NCBI RefSeq assembly: GCF_026151655.1
Contig: NZ_JAMQPN010000001.1
Span: forward strand, 310,001 to 374,000
Source of the DNA: Leptospira soteropolitanensis
GTDB lineage: Bacteria; Spirochaetota; Leptospiria; Leptospirales; Leptospiraceae
Direction of reading: 5' to 3'
DNA: 64,000 nucleotides
Shown here in pieces: positions 9,446 to 18,346 of the stretch (position 1 is the first letter of the stretch; the number at the start of each line of letters is the position of its first letter). A program made the position numbers and the translations under genes. The notes beneath the pieces were generated by a model. That model did not search any database and was not told the origin of the DNA. It saw only the letters and a program-made list of their open reading frames with translations.

Positions 9446-9529
9446 GCGGAAGGGATCGCAGCGGAAATCCTTTCGCATGGGCGAAAGATTGCAGCGAAGA
9501 GCCCGGTCCGCACGAAAGTGCGGATCCGC
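9446..9529. repeat. Folded, repeat-like intergenic element
   Basis: An 84-bp GC-rich island in AT-rich surroundings, just after the broken chemoreceptor. The ends gcgga (9446-9450) and tccgc (9525-9529) pair and enclose hairpins: ctttcgc/gcgaaag (9470-9476 with 9481-9487, loop atgg) and ccgcac/gtgcgg (9508-9513 with 9518-9523, GAAA tetraloop). The motif GCAGCGgA/GCAGCGaA occurs twice (9459 and 9491). From memory, such elements are dispersed in Leptospira and Bacteroidota genomes, but copy number was not checked. The rest of the 9433-9797 gap holds the porin promoter region and no supported gene. Confidence 0.6.
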
Positions 9530-9664
9530 CCCCCAAAAATCCCATAACCAATTCACAGATTGATTCGAATCAATTCGTGATGATCTTGTAATAAAACGTC
9601 CTTTCTATTGTAATAAACCCGGTTTTTGTTAAAAAAAAGTACAAAAAGCACGGCTTTCTGGCCC

Positions 9665-9693
9665 CTGTAATCATTTCGTAACATTTCTGTCAT
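9665..9693 (+). promoter_or_regulatory. Pho-box-like direct repeats
   Basis: CTGTAAT (9665) and CTGTCAT (9687) lie exactly 22 bp apart with a weaker TCGTAAC at the 11-bp midpoint. This matches the 11-bp periodicity of PhoB boxes (CTGTCAT repeats). It sits about 105 bp upstream of a porin that resembles phosphate/anion-type porins. PhoB control is an inference. Confidence 0.35.
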
Positions 9694-9737
9694 CCAATCC
9701 CAACAGTACTTCAATACGTTTGTAACTAGACTGAAAC

Positions 9738-9760
9738 ATTGAAACGGATGAGTCCCTTCC
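9738..9760 (+). other. Hairpin in the porin leader
   Basis: aaacgga and tccgttt form a perfect 7-bp stem around a 9-base loop, 40-60 bp before the porin start codon. It could stabilise the mRNA leader or bind a regulator. The positions may be off by one or two bases. Confidence 0.35.
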
Positions 9761-9797
9761 GTTTGTAATAAATCCAAATCAGTCGTAACCAAAAAGA

Positions 9798-11498
9798 ATG
9801 AAGACTATCTCAAAAGCTATTTTGGCCATCCTACTCTTAGTTAAGGTTGTTTCTGCCGAACCAGAACCTTCACAAGCCAAGGAAGTGGGTCAGGTGGGAA
9901 CAAACCCAACAGAAGCCAAAGAACATAAAATAGAATCAAAAGAACCACAAGCGAAAGTATACCGAGATCTTTATGAAGATACAGAATCGGGTCAAATTTT
10001 TACAAAACCTGGTGCCAACCGAGTGAAGGTGGAGTACAACCGCCCCCTTTCTGGAAATACAACCACTCTGCCCGATGCTTTTGCTCATAGACCTGATGAT
10101 ACTGCCAAAGAAAAATTAACGATTACTGGTCGGATGCAATTTCGAGGAGTTTCAGGATCACAAGACTCTCTTTTTAATAACGGACATCGGGATTTTAATA
10201 CAGTGGATTGGAACTTCCGAAGGTTACGATTGGGGGCACAATATGAAAACGATTGGTGGGGTGCAAACATCCAACTTCGTTTAGAAAACATGTTGAACAG
10301 ACCTGATGTGGTTCAAACCACGAGCACATTAAATTATTTGGATGCAAATGGAAAACCAGCTACTACTAGTTATGTGACAAATACAAGATTGAAAGACAAT
10401 CGTGGATACATTCACGAAGCCTTTGCTTACGCAAAAATTCCTTATGGTGGGTTACGATTTGTTTTCGGGCAATTACCAACTCAATTTAGTAGAGAGTATC
10501 TACAATCGTCTGCCAATTTTGTGACATTAGAACGCAGTATGATTGTGAATGCAATTCCTCAATTTGATAACGGTGTCATGCTTCAAGCCACTCCACTCAA
10601 AGAAATTGATCATAAATGGGAAAGATACTTACAACTTTCACTGATGGTTGGTAACGGAAAAGGTGGTGGTGGAGATTACGGAACGGGAAGAAGGCAAGAT
10701 CTAACTACCGCAAATCGATACGGTGCTGTAAATACTTCTCCTATTTATTATGCAAGGGCACAAGTGAATGTGTTTGGTGGCCTAAAACGAGAGTCTGATG
10801 GAAAGATGGTAAATTGGCAAGAAGGAGAAGAAATATTTCAACGTGAATTAAAATGGTCTGTGGGTGCAGGTTACGTACAAACACAGAATTTAATCACACC
10901 TGCTCTCTATGTTCCTGAATATACACCTGGAACTACAAGTGGAATCCAATTGTTAACAGCACAAGGTTCCAACCCCGATCGTGGAAGTTTAGATGCGAAT
11001 GGATACCCTAATTTTTTAGTTCAAAACTCTGTTCCTACAATAGGTCGACCTAAGATGGGACTGATTGGTCATACTTATGATAGTACTTTCACTTATAAGG
11101 GTTTTTATCTATCGGGCGCCTATACTAAATTTGGTGGTGCCGCTTCCAATGATTTATTTGGATATCATGGAACGATTGGTTATAACATCCCCATTTTTGA
11201 TAAATACTACATTATGCCAGTTTTGAAGTATGAATACATACAAGGTGATTTTAACCGAAACGGAAGGATAGATCCAACCGACTCATTACGAGTGTATTGG
11301 GCAGGATTGAACTTGTTCGGTGACAAACATCATTTTAAAGCCCAACTGTATTACCAAGTCCTAGGCAACCAGTTTGATGTGAATCCGAACACGGGAAATG
11401 CAATGCCGATTGATGATAGAAGAGTTTACCTACAATTACAGGCAAACTTTTGGACCGGAGTTGTTTCTCCTGAAGCTTACAGTTATAGACCAAATTAA
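9798..11498 (+). CDS. Outer-membrane porin, OprP/alginate-export-like beta barrel
   Basis: A 566-residue exported protein. The signal peptide (MKTISKAILAILLLVKVVSA) is followed by a charged Glu/Lys-rich linker to about residue 75. From about residue 105 the sequence alternates as amphipathic strands (LTITGRMQFRGV, WNFRRLRLGAQYENDWWGAN, GGLRFVFGQLPTQFSREYLQ) and ends with the strand RRVYLQLQANFWTGVV, typical of porins of the OprP/OprO or alginate-export type. The FRRLRLGAQYE strand with conserved arginines favours an anion substrate, though this is not proven. A small lipoprotein follows after 12 bp. Pho-box-like repeats lie upstream. Confidence 0.8.
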   Translation: MKTISKAILAILLLVKVVSAEPEPSQAKEVGQVGTNPTEAKEHKIESKEPQAKVYRDLYEDTESGQIFTKPGANRVKVEYNRPLSGNTTTLPDAFAHRPDDTAKEKLTITGRMQFRGVSGSQDSLFNNGHRDFNTVDWNFRRLRLGAQYENDWWGANIQLRLENMLNRPDVVQTTSTLNYLDANGKPATTSYVTNTRLKDNRGYIHEAFAYAKIPYGGLRFVFGQLPTQFSREYLQSSANFVTLERSMIVNAIPQFDNGVMLQATPLKEIDHKWERYLQLSLMVGNGKGGGGDYGTGRRQDLTTANRYGAVNTSPIYYARAQVNVFGGLKRESDGKMVNWQEGEEIFQRELKWSVGAGYVQTQNLITPALYVPEYTPGTTSGIQLLTAQGSNPDRGSLDANGYPNFLVQNSVPTIGRPKMGLIGHTYDSTFTYKGFYLSGAYTKFGGAASNDLFGYHGTIGYNIPIFDKYYIMPVLKYEYIQGDFNRNGRIDPTDSLRVYWAGLNLFGDKHHFKAQLYYQVLGNQFDVNPNTGNAMPIDDRRVYLQLQANFWTGVVSPEAYSYRPN

Positions 11499-11510
11499 GA
11501 GGAACTCTAT

Positions 11511-11984
11511 ATGAATCTAAATCAAATGAAACGATTGTTATTTATGGTCTTTGTTTTAATTTTTGTTGGCAATTGCCAATCCAAAGAACAGAATCGGGAT
11601 GAAATTTCCTCACTTGTGATTAACAATTTATTAAACAATGTGCCGGATCGAAATAAATCTTTAGTGGTAATGGAAGTGGCCGATCTTGGTGGCTCCTATA
11701 CAGGAACTTGTTATGATACATTCCAACTAAACGGAGGAAATATTGATTCCACAGCTTATTTCAACACTCCACCCGGTGGAGCTGGTGGTGCCCTTAATAC
11801 GAATGTGAAAAAGTATGCAGTTTCTACCTCTTCTTGTTCAGATTTAGGATTTGCGAGTGGAACTAATTTTGGTTCAACATCACAAAGACCAAATCCAAAT
11901 GATTTGTTCACATTTAAAATGTTTACTTGTGATCCAAATAACAACCCGTGTACGAAATCGGCAATTCACGCATCTGGATTTTAA
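11511..11984 (+). CDS. Hypothetical lipoprotein
   Basis: A 157-residue predicted lipoprotein. The N terminus (MKRLLFMVFVLIFVGNC) has a positively charged start, hydrophobic core and a relaxed spirochaetal lipobox ending in Cys. The mature part is short, rich in Gly, Asn, Ser and Thr, and holds several cysteines (TGTCYDTF, SSCSDLG, FTCDPNNNPC) that may form disulfides. No family is recognised. It lies 12 bp after the porin with an aagaggaactctat ribosome binding site and ends before a strong terminator, so the pair is probably one transcription unit. An in-frame internal ATG (Met6) is an alternative start. Confidence 0.7.
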   Translation: MNLNQMKRLLFMVFVLIFVGNCQSKEQNRDEISSLVINNLLNNVPDRNKSLVVMEVADLGGSYTGTCYDTFQLNGGNIDSTAYFNTPPGGAGGALNTNVKKYAVSTSSCSDLGFASGTNFGSTSQRPNPNDLFTFKMFTCDPNNNPCTKSAIHASGF

Positions 11985-12018
11985 ATGTTTCTTAACTAAT
12001 ATTTAATTCGAACTTCCC

Positions 12019-12058
12019 TTCACAAAAGGATAAAATCGCTATCCTTTTGTGAATTTTG
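12019..12058 (+). terminator. Rho-independent terminator after the porin-lipoprotein unit
   Basis: ttcacaaaaggata (12019-12032) pairs perfectly with tatccttttgtgaa (12040-12053) around a 7-base loop and is followed by ttttgt. It lies 35 bp after the lipoprotein stop. Confidence 0.85.
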
Positions 12059-12252
12059 TAAGGTTCTTAACTTCATTTAGAAATTGTTCTATAAAGAAAA
12101 GAAGTTAGTGTTCAGAAATAACTTAGCTCTCACTTTCATTTCCCTCAAAAAAAGATAGAATTGGATCTTCCATAGAAGAAGATATCGTCTTGCGAACATA
12201 CTGAATGCAAATTCGCGTTCTTTATTGGATCTATTTAATTCTTTAGGAATGA

Positions 12253-13152
12253 ATGAGAATGAATTATAATAACGACTACCAAATCGTTTTAGGCCTTGTT
12301 TTGGCGCTAATGATCTTCGGTGTTGCCTTAGAACTTAGGTTTATAGCTTTTAAAGCAGTATTACAACGTCCGATCTCGGTACTAGCAGGTCTTATTGGCC
12401 AGACCATTTTTTTACCCTGGATTACTTTACTGATTACACTATTACTTGATTTGCCTGCAGGAATCGAGTTAGGAATGTTGTTAGTTGCCGCAAGTCCTGG
12501 CGGTAATTTATCCAATATCATCACTCATTTAGCGCGCGGAAATACAGCACTCTCCGTGAGTATGACAACTGTCTCTAGTGCTTTTGCCATTATTACTTTA
12601 CCACTAAACTTTACGATTACGGCAAATTTGAATCCAGTCACTCAGGCATTGATCTCTGGAACGGGAGAACTTCATATTGATAGTATCGCCATCATCAAAG
12701 GTTTAGTTATTTTACTTTTAATTCCCTTAACTCTTGGAATGTTAATTGGAAATTATGCAACGGGGACCGCACATAAAATCACTCCGTTTTTCAAAAGGGT
12801 TTCTTCCTTTGCTTTTCTTGTGTTTGTCCTTGTTGCCGTTGGGGGAAACTGGAAGGTATTTTTAGACAATATGGGATTCATTTTTCTGATTGTTGTTTTT
12901 CATAATTTAGTGGCCCTTGTCATCGGGAATCTAATCGCTAGAGTTTTTCGCCAAGACCCTTACAACCGTCGTGCCATTACTATCGAAGTGGGAATGCAAA
13001 ACTCAGGTCTTGCACTTGGGCTTATATTAACACAATTTCAAGCGGAACCAAACATGGCTTTGGTGGCAGCATTTTGGGGAATTTGGCATATTGTTTCAGG
13101 ACTTTTATTAGTTTTGTATTGGCGAAAGTTTTCACCTATCGAAGGAAATTAA
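12253..13152 (+). CDS. Bile acid:sodium symporter (BASS)-family transporter
   Basis: A 299-residue integral membrane protein with about nine or ten hydrophobic segments. Family signatures are LAASPGG-type LLVAASPGGNLSNIITHLARGN (about 75-97), the following SVSMTTVSSAFAI helix, and the second-half crossover IEVGMQNSGLALGL (about 246-259). BASS members carry organic anions, often with sodium. The actual substrate is unknown. It starts a four-gene run: the epimerase begins 1 bp after its stop. A second, distinct BASS gene is at 25584-26465. The ATG at 12253 is preceded by ttctttaggaatga. Confidence 0.88.
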   Translation: MRMNYNNDYQIVLGLVLALMIFGVALELRFIAFKAVLQRPISVLAGLIGQTIFLPWITLLITLLLDLPAGIELGMLLVAASPGGNLSNIITHLARGNTALSVSMTTVSSAFAIITLPLNFTITANLNPVTQALISGTGELHIDSIAIIKGLVILLLIPLTLGMLIGNYATGTAHKITPFFKRVSSFAFLVFVLVAVGGNWKVFLDNMGFIFLIVVFHNLVALVIGNLIARVFRQDPYNRRAITIEVGMQNSGLALGLILTQFQAEPNMALVAAFWGIWHIVSGLLLVLYWRKFSPIEGN

Positions 13153-13153
13153 G

Positions 13154-14119
13154 TTGAGAGTATTTATTACCGGAGGTGCTGGATACATTGGCACCTCGCT
13201 CATCCAACATATAACAAAAACCTATCCAGATTGGAAAATTTTTACAACAGATATCAAACCATTAAAGGGATTAGAAAACTTTTCCAATGTCGAATTTCAA
13301 AATTTGGACATCACTAAAAAAGAAGAAGTGATTTCACTGATTCAAAAATGGAAACCTAATTCCATAGTGCATTTAGCTTCCATTTTGAATCCACCACCAG
13401 GAATGAGTGAAGAAATCCAATTTAAAATTGATGTGGAAGGCACAAGGAATGTGTTAGATGGTGCTGTAATTTCTAAAACAGAACAAATAATCATAACAAG
13501 TTCTGGAGCCGCCTACGGCTATCACAAAGACAATCGAGATTGGATAGAAGAATCAGATCCCATCCGTGGTCATTCTGCCTTTGTTTATTCTAGACACAAA
13601 AAAGAAGTAGAAGAACTTCTTCTTAGTTATCGAAACCAACATCCTGGATTGAAACAACTGATTTTAAGACCTGGAACCATTTTAGGATCTACCGTAAATA
13701 ACCTAATCACTGATATGTTTCGCAAACCATTCGTTATGGGTGTTTTCGGACATTTAAGTCCTTTTGTATTTATTTGGGATGAAGATGTCATCCAAATCAT
13801 CATTAAAGGTATTTTAGAAAAAAAAGAGGGGCAGTTCAATCTCGCGGGAGATGGAGCAATGACTTTAAAAGAAATTAGTTCTATGATCAGAAAACCGTAT
13901 TTGGCAATTCCTGCGTTTTTATTACAGTCAGTTCTCTTTCTTTTAAGAATGTTCCGCCTAACACAATATGGCCCTGATCAAATTGATTTTTTAAGATACA
14001 GACCCGTCTTATCCAACAAAAAGCTAAAAACTGAATTTGGATACATTCCAAAATTCACATCCAAAGAAACGTTCATTCAATATTTAAAAGCTAAAGGAGT
14101 TCCTTATCATGAAAACTAG
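13154..14119 (+). CDS. NAD-dependent epimerase/dehydratase (extended SDR)
   Basis: A 321-residue extended short-chain dehydrogenase. The N-terminal Rossmann motif is ITGGAGYIGTS (5-15), followed by the acidic LDITKK region, the SSGAAYG segment and the YxxxK catalytic pair in VYSRHKKE. The C-terminal substrate region (RMFRLTQYGPDQIDFLRYRP) points to sugar-nucleotide or sterol/terpenoid substrates without choosing between them. It begins with TTG directly after the BASS stop with gaaggaaattaag as ribosome binding site, and overlaps the next gene by 11 bp, so translational coupling is likely. Confidence 0.85.
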   Translation: MRVFITGGAGYIGTSLIQHITKTYPDWKIFTTDIKPLKGLENFSNVEFQNLDITKKEEVISLIQKWKPNSIVHLASILNPPPGMSEEIQFKIDVEGTRNVLDGAVISKTEQIIITSSGAAYGYHKDNRDWIEESDPIRGHSAFVYSRHKKEVEELLLSYRNQHPGLKQLILRPGTILGSTVNNLITDMFRKPFVMGVFGHLSPFVFIWDEDVIQIIIKGILEKKEGQFNLAGDGAMTLKEISSMIRKPYLAIPAFLLQSVLFLLRMFRLTQYGPDQIDFLRYRPVLSNKKLKTEFGYIPKFTSKETFIQYLKAKGVPYHEN

Positions 14120-15890
14120 AATTTTCCTCTTATTCATTTTTATCGTCTGTGTTCCGTTATTTGCCATTGAGATCGAAGTGAAAGATACTTCCGGAAAACC
14201 ATTAGATCTTGTTATGGTTACTGTCAAAGCCGAAAAACCACAAGTACCCCCAAGAGATGATCATGGATATCCGCCAGAAGGTTTAGTATTTACCATAACG
14301 CCAGAAGTGACTATGTTTACTAATTCCAATGGAAAGATCCAAGTTCCCTTTCCCTATGCACCTTCTGTAGTCATTCGCTTACGAAAAATTGGATACAAAG
14401 ATCAAAACCTAAGGGCCTTTTCCTCTGGTTCCTTCCAGTCCTTTCGAATGGAGAAAGTTATGGATATCAATCTTCTCGTAAGTCAATACCCATCCAATAG
14501 TTGGGTTGCGGCATTAGATTTTGGTGAAGATAAAGACCTAAGAAAAACTTACATGGAACAATGTGGGTTTTGCCACCAACAAGGAAGTTTTTTTATGCGC
14601 CGGGCATTCTCAGAAGGTGATTGGGAAGATATCATCAATCGAATGATGGGATATGGAGCAAGGCCACATGGCAAAGCAAAAAAGAAACTCCCAGCAATAC
14701 TCTCAAACGCTTATGTAGATCTACTCAAACATCCGGAACGCGTAAAACCAGGCCGTACTTGGGGAAAAGAATTGTACGGTGCTGTGATCCGAGAATGGCC
14801 AATGGGTGATAGTTTTTCTCAAATGCATGATCTTTTGTATCATAAAAAAACAGGGCTTGTATACGTGGGTGATAATATTCAAGACCGACTTTGGGAAATT
14901 GATCCTAACACAGGTAAAACGGTTGTATATAAAGTTCCAAAACAGCCGGAAGACGAACTCGGAGGTCTACTTCCCGGAAGGTTACGTTCTTTCCAAAAAC
15001 ATGAAACTTATGTAGGACTTCATTCCCTGGCAGAGTCTCCAGTGGATGGACATATATTCATCACTCCATCCTTACAAAAAAGAATTACAGAGTTTGATCC
15101 AATTACAAAAAAATTTACTGACCATATGTTTGCAGATGGATTGTATCCACACACAGTTCGTATAGATGACGAAGATCGAGTTTGGTTTACTTTGGCTCTA
15201 TCGAATCAAGTAGGAATGTTTGATCGTAAAAAAAATTCATTTAAAAATTATGACTTACCTGCTAGAACCAAAAAGGAAAGTTTTAGTTTATGGATCAGTG
15301 GATTCATTGTGAAGTTGATGAACTGGGGATTTCCAATGCACCTACTTCCTGTGGATGAACGAGTGAGTGGAATGCCTCTTCCTTACGGAATTGATATCGC
15401 ACCCAATGGAACAGTTTGGTTCACTCGATTACACGCTGATACAATTGGTGTCATCAATCCAAAAGATGATAGTTTTAAATTAATCGAAACTCCGTTCCAA
15501 GGACCACGCCGCCTAAGAATTGATAAAGACGACCATATTTGGATTTCCGCTTTTCCTGAAGGTTCCATTGCTAAGTACACACCAGAAGATGGTAAATTTA
15601 AAATGTATCCTTTACCAACTGCCGTAGATGGAGTAGAAACTCCCTATTCTCTTAATGTAGATAGACCCAGAAATTTAGTTTGGGTGAATGGTACTTCCTC
15701 AGACAATATTATGGCAATGGATATCAAAACAGAAGAATGGAAAGTGTATCCGATGAGTCGAAAAGTTACTTTTACAAGAGATGTAGAATTTGGTCCAGAT
15801 GGAAAAGCCTACACTTGTAATGGTGCCTTCCCAAGTTGGCATATTGAAGATGGACAACCAACACTTATGGAAATTAAACAATCAAAATGA
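14109..15890 (+). CDS. Secreted cytochrome c / streptogramin-lyase-like beta-propeller protein
   Basis: A 593-residue exported protein with three parts. After the signal peptide (MKTRIFLLFIFIVCVPLFA), residues about 20-115 resemble a carboxypeptidase-regulatory-like beta sandwich (VKDTSGKPLDLVMVTV). Residues about 140-220 hold one c-type heme motif, CGFCH at 152-156, with candidate Met ligands in RMMGYG. Residues about 235-590 are a Vgb/SMP-30-like beta propeller with repeated blades (GLVYVGDNIQDRLWEIDP, GTVWFTRLHADTIGVINP, DHIWISAFPEGSIAKYTP). This suggests a periplasmic redox enzyme or electron acceptor rather than an antibiotic lyase. It overlaps its neighbours on both sides. Confidence 0.82.
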   Translation: MKTRIFLLFIFIVCVPLFAIEIEVKDTSGKPLDLVMVTVKAEKPQVPPRDDHGYPPEGLVFTITPEVTMFTNSNGKIQVPFPYAPSVVIRLRKIGYKDQNLRAFSSGSFQSFRMEKVMDINLLVSQYPSNSWVAALDFGEDKDLRKTYMEQCGFCHQQGSFFMRRAFSEGDWEDIINRMMGYGARPHGKAKKKLPAILSNAYVDLLKHPERVKPGRTWGKELYGAVIREWPMGDSFSQMHDLLYHKKTGLVYVGDNIQDRLWEIDPNTGKTVVYKVPKQPEDELGGLLPGRLRSFQKHETYVGLHSLAESPVDGHIFITPSLQKRITEFDPITKKFTDHMFADGLYPHTVRIDDEDRVWFTLALSNQVGMFDRKKNSFKNYDLPARTKKESFSLWISGFIVKLMNWGFPMHLLPVDERVSGMPLPYGIDIAPNGTVWFTRLHADTIGVINPKDDSFKLIETPFQGPRRLRIDKDDHIWISAFPEGSIAKYTPEDGKFKMYPLPTAVDGVETPYSLNVDRPRNLVWVNGTSSDNIMAMDIKTEEWKVYPMSRKVTFTRDVEFGPDGKAYTCNGAFPSWHIEDGQPTLMEIKQSK

Positions 15891-17086
15891 ATTCAATCAC
15901 AAACTATAACCAAGGACAAATTGTAAGATTTTTGGCTGCCTCCTTTTTGGGATTTTTGGCCGGACACCTAACAAACTATAGTGTCATTTTATATGCACAA
16001 GATGTTTGGAATGCAGATGCTCTTGCTGGTTTCGGCTTTGGTTTGTGTTTTGGTGTACCTCTCTTTCTTGGTTGGTTTGCGGGTGCTTGGTGTGATTCTT
16101 ATTCGCCACAAAAATTAGCACAGGGTGCCCATGTATCCTTTTTAGTTTCTCTTGGTTTGTTACATCTTTCCTCTCGAATGGAAGGAGAATTAGCCGTGAT
16201 CATTTATTTACTTGGCGCAGCTTTTGCAGGAATAGGTTGGTCAGTTCTTGCTCCCGCACGTATGTCCCTTCTAGGAAGACTTGCCGGAGACCGCCAAGTA
16301 AAGTTAGCAGTAGTTTTCAATATCCTTGTCATGCTTGGATTTGGAGCGGCACCGCCAATCCTTGCCTTTTGTCGAAAAATTCATTCCTGGGAGATGGTTC
16401 ATTTAACTGGAATTAGTTTATTTTTTATAGCAATGGTCCTCCTTTTAGGAATTCAAACAGACGGTCTCGGTAAATCTTCTTCTGCTTGGGATCGAATTCT
16501 GCGTGGAGTCTCTTATGCGAAAAATCATCCGCTCCTTAAACAAACTTTACTTTTTTCGATTATCATTTACTGTTCGATGGGTCCGGTTCAAGTAATGATG
16601 CCCCGGTATGCCAAAGGGATTTTGCAACTTGGAGAATTGGAAAGAGGATTTTTTTTGGGAGGACTCGCCATTGCATTGTTAATTGGTGGAGGAGTTTCGT
16701 TGAAACTTGCAAAACACATTGGTTACGGAAAAATGATACTCTTAGCAGGGTTATTTTGTGGTTTGGGGCTTTTAGGGATTGGGTTTAGTAATATTGTTTG
16801 GCTATCTGTTTTATTTTTACTATTTAGTGGATTTGGAGCCGGTGCTAGTATTAGTTTAATCGTTGCTATCTTACAATCCGAAGTGACTACAGAATATAGA
16901 GGTAGACTAGTAAGTTTATATACAATCACAAGTCAGGTAATACCTGCTTTATCTGGTCTCATTTCCGGACTTCTTTTAGTAAATTTGCCAATAGACACAG
17001 CTGTCATCACGGCTGGAGGTACCCTCACTCTGATTGTGATTTTAAGCACAATCAGATTAGAAACACTAAGAAACTACAAGTTGTAA
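15887..17086 (+). CDS. Major facilitator superfamily transporter
   Basis: A 399-residue membrane protein with about 12 hydrophobic segments. The first half has the loop LGWFAGAWCDSYSPQKLAQG, a variant of the MFS loop 2-3 signature, and GAAFAGIGWSVLAPARMSLLGRL in helices 4-5. The second half repeats the pattern (GGGVSLKLAKHIGYGKM). It is most like drug- or metabolite-efflux MFS members; substrate unknown. Its ATG overlaps the stop of the cytochrome gene (ATGA), ending the four-gene operon. Its stop lies one base from the stop of the convergent DUF2804 lipoprotein, leaving no room for a classic terminator. Confidence 0.88.
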   Translation: MNSITNYNQGQIVRFLAASFLGFLAGHLTNYSVILYAQDVWNADALAGFGFGLCFGVPLFLGWFAGAWCDSYSPQKLAQGAHVSFLVSLGLLHLSSRMEGELAVIIYLLGAAFAGIGWSVLAPARMSLLGRLAGDRQVKLAVVFNILVMLGFGAAPPILAFCRKIHSWEMVHLTGISLFFIAMVLLLGIQTDGLGKSSSAWDRILRGVSYAKNHPLLKQTLLFSIIIYCSMGPVQVMMPRYAKGILQLGELERGFFLGGLAIALLIGGGVSLKLAKHIGYGKMILLAGLFCGLGLLGIGFSNIVWLSVLFLLFSGFGAGASISLIVAILQSEVTTEYRGRLVSLYTITSQVIPALSGLISGLLLVNLPIDTAVITAGGTLTLIVILSTIRLETLRNYKL

Positions 17087-17087
17087 A

Positions 17088-18317
17088 TTACCACTGCTGG
17101 TACATTTGCTCAGCAAAACCAGCAAGATCTTTTACAATTAATTTTGTTCCATTGTCCAAAACAACATAACCGTTGTAATGTCCAAATGCTTTATTTAAAT
17201 AAGCTTCCGTCTTAAGAAGTTCCAATATTTCGGAGAAGGTAAAGTTTTGGTATAATTGTTTTAAGAAACCAATCATTCCCATTAAGTCAATGTCTGAATG
17301 TAAAAGGTAAACCGGTGTGAATTCGAGTTCCAAACGTCCTTCGTTACTGATAAACTTCCAAGGTTTTTTATAATCTGTTACGTCGTACTTCCAAGTAACT
17401 TTATCAAGTTTATGAACCTTTCCTTTATAAACGATTCCATTCTCGGTAGCATTGTTTGGAATTCCAAAACCATAACCTAAATTTAAGCTAAGTAACTCAC
17501 CATCAACTAGACCTGCACCCGCTGCCCACAGCCATTTGTTTTTTTCTGGCCAAGTTCCTCTTCCCCAATCTAATACTGCATAACTCTTATCACTAAATTC
17601 ATAACTGATATTGTTATGTTCGATAGAACCTTTACAAAGCAAACTAGGCATTTTGTATTCATAGAAAAAAGTTGATTCAGAAAAAGGAGTAATCACAGCG
17701 AGTGCCTCTGGAGCTTTTTCTTCCAACTCTAAATTTCCTTTAATAAATGCAGAATTAGAATCGCCATTGATAGAATATTCTATGACTCTTTTGCCTTTTA
17801 ATTTAGTAATACGAATGTACTGATCCCCTTTTTTGAATTCGATTGGATCTATTGTATTCGTAGGAAAAAATATCTCACCAGGTCTTACTAATTCAGTTTT
17901 GGAAAAGAGAACTTTGCCAGTAGAGAACTCTAAAAGTTCAATGCTACCCATTGCCAAATTTCCAATGTCCGTAATGGTTACGGCACCACCAAATTTTTCG
18001 TTATAAAATGTATAATGTTCCCAACGTTTATATCGTTTTGGCTCTGCCTTTATAAAGGATTCATCAATTTGAAAATAAGGGTATCTAGCCCAACCCGAAA
18101 CATTTAGTTTTCCATCGGCTAATAAAAGTGGGATTGGGTTTTTGATTTCTTTTTGATCAGTACGATTAAGTCCGGGTTCTGGAATTAACGTGATGGTTTT
18201 TCCGTGTTGGTCAACGATTTGGTCTGGTTCCAATGGTGTATTAGAACAATTGAATATGCCAAAACTTATGAGAAAAATTCCAAAAAAGATTAGCAGTTGT
18301 GATTTGATTTGAAACAT
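17088..18317 (-). CDS. DUF2804-family lipoprotein
   Basis: A 409-residue predicted lipoprotein. The N terminus (LLIFFGIFLISFGIFNC) carries a relaxed spirochaetal lipobox. The body fits DUF2804: ARYPYFQ, a beta-rich middle and the signature YAVLDWGRGTWPEKNKWLW. DUF2804 is thought to be related to the AttH/CrtC lipocalin-like hydratases, which act on isoprenoids, so binding or hydration of a hydrophobic substrate is a reasonable guess. It is the last gene of the ten-gene minus-strand run from 28570, 29 bp after the chemoreceptor stop. Surface or periplasmic anchoring would suit substrate capture. Confidence 0.8.
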   Translation of the reverse strand: MFQIKSQLLIFFGIFLISFGIFNCSNTPLEPDQIVDQHGKTITLIPEPGLNRTDQKEIKNPIPLLLADGKLNVSGWARYPYFQIDESFIKAEPKRYKRWEHYTFYNEKFGGAVTITDIGNLAMGSIELLEFSTGKVLFSKTELVRPGEIFFPTNTIDPIEFKKGDQYIRITKLKGKRVIEYSINGDSNSAFIKGNLELEEKAPEALAVITPFSESTFFYEYKMPSLLCKGSIEHNNISYEFSDKSYAVLDWGRGTWPEKNKWLWAAGAGLVDGELLSLNLGYGFGIPNNATENGIVYKGKVHKLDKVTWKYDVTDYKKPWKFISNEGRLELEFTPVYLLHSDIDLMGMIGFLKQLYQNFTFSEILELLKTEAYLNKAFGHYNGYVVLDNGTKLIVKDLAGFAEQMYQQW

Positions 18318-18346
18318 AAATGTTCTCCAAAAAACAAAATTTTATA

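Noticed and set aside
9553..9792. Minus-strand open frame of 79 codons in the porin upstream region
   Set aside because: No ribosome binding site, no recognisable protein pattern, and it covers the Pho-box-like repeats and the porin leader.
12061..12120. Second inverted repeat (taacttc/gaagtta) after the terminator
   Set aside because: Arms of only 7 bp with a long AT-rich spacer; likely chance.
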